Translations under genes and position numbers: made by a program
Notes under the pieces: model-generated
Told to the model about the DNA's origin: nothing
What the model saw: the letters and a program-made list of their open reading frames with translations, nothing else
The model's database searches: none
Source: Trichomonas tenax
Taxonomy: Eukaryota; Parabasalia; Trichomonadida; Trichomonadidae
NCBI GenBank assembly: GCA_023091735.1
Contig: JALKBU010000279.1
Span: forward strand, 1-51,923
DNA: 51,923 nt
Direction of reading: 5' to 3'
Shown: one piece after another, positions 51,597 to 51,923 of the stretch
How the letters are laid out: each line of letters begins with the position of its first letter
How positions within the stretch are numbered: the stretch's first letter is position 1

Positions 51597-51923
51597 TTAG
51601 AAGATACCACAAGCACGGTTGTAGTATTTTCTGCGGGACTCGAGACCATTGTAGCCACCGTTGACTCTTCTTGTGACTTGCTCGACGGAAGCACCCTTAT
51701 CGCAGAGGGAATTCATGCCGTTCCTGTACCACCAGTAGCCGGCAGATGTCCATGGGTACTTGGAAGCGACGTAGTCAACACCCTTCATGACACTCCGGTC
51801 ACCAATGTAGTTAGCGAAGTTCTGGTAGTTGGATCTGCCGGTGAGCTGGATGTAGCCACCACCCTTGTACTTTGGACCATCACCTGGGTAGATGTTGCCA
51901 AGATCTCTGCGGCCCTCGTAAGC
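51597..51923 (-). CDS. GH19 chitinase / endolysin-like protein, C-terminal part
   Basis: The frame is open from the right edge to a TAA at 51597-51599, so the 5' end is outside the window. The visible 108 residues start with [16 protein letters not shown], then [34 protein letters not shown] and [19 protein letters not shown], the C-terminal half of the GH19 fold as found in bacterial and phage lysozyme-like chitinases. The enzymes cut chitin or related glycans. The usual Arg in YKGRG is Gly here. Codons end mostly in C or G, unlike every other gene in the window, which suggests strong expression or acquisition by transfer. The first catalytic Glu would lie in the missing part. Confidence 0.8.
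   Translation of the reverse strand, partial: AYEGRRDLGNIYPGDGPKYKGGGYIQLTGRSNYQNFANYIGDRSVMKGVDYVASKYPWTSAGYWWYRNGMNSLCDKGASVEQVTRRVNGGYNGLESRRKYYNRACGIF

Noticed and set aside
1..51923. tRNA, rRNA or snRNA genes
   Set aside because: I saw no convincing GGTTCGAATC-type T-arm boxes or conserved rRNA stretches, although a covariance search could find something missed.

Overview
The window looks like AT-rich nuclear DNA of a trichomonad (parabasalid) protist such as Trichomonas or Tritrichomonas; the species cannot be settled from sequence alone. The support is a Maverick/Polinton element with its own protein-primed DNA polymerase and capsid genes, intronless host genes, BspA-like leucine-rich surface proteins, ankyrin proteins with the trichomonad-type N-terminal domain, a membrane adenylyl cyclase with a PAS domain, and TCACTT initiator-like sites just upstream of start codons. 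Many other coding stretches are broken by one or two stops or frameshifts, and long intergenic stretches carry inverted repeats.

Region by region. 1-500: the end of one Maverick copy (3' end of a Lys/Arg-rich protein gene, GC-rich palindromes, a terminal repeat unit). 510-8970: a second, 5'-truncated Maverick in the same orientation, with a polymerase B pseudogene, a divergent pair of probable minor capsid genes, a major capsid gene, several small unknown genes, and two or more tandem terminal repeat units ending in a bulged hairpin plus TTACTAAC. 9080-10000: remnant of an hAT-like transposase. 10990-15640: adenylyl cyclase. 16700-17305: small foldback element. 18130-20080: two decayed genes, one of them ankyrin-type. 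20480-23065: glucosidase II alpha-like enzyme. 23500-25820: coiled-coil protein. 26400-28120: acyl-CoA synthetase gene with an internal deletion. 30900-36000: surface-protein cluster (an intact BspA-like protein, a Cys-rich repeat pseudogene, and a second BspA-like gene that lacks an ATG). 40087-41976: intact ankyrin protein. 42100-46150: remnants of surface-protein and transposase-like genes. 46400-51590: almost no coding signal, several foldback repeats. 51597-51923: 3' end of a GH19 chitinase/endolysin-like gene with GC-ending codons.

The Maverick holds the least explained signals. First, a GC-rich double hairpin recurs in frame inside different genes, encoding variants of RAKALEAQSAEE, with paired stem changes between copies. 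Second, a bulged hairpin followed by TTACTAAC occurs three times; its stems covary while its internal loop stays fixed. One copy sits exactly at the junction where the polymerase gene has lost its N terminus, which suggests head-to-tail joining of two elements through this structure.

The clearly intact host genes are the adenylyl cyclase, GH31 glucosidase, coiled-coil protein, one BspA-like protein and one ankyrin protein. They look like independent single-gene units rather than a pathway. All calls are from reading the sequence; no database search was possible.
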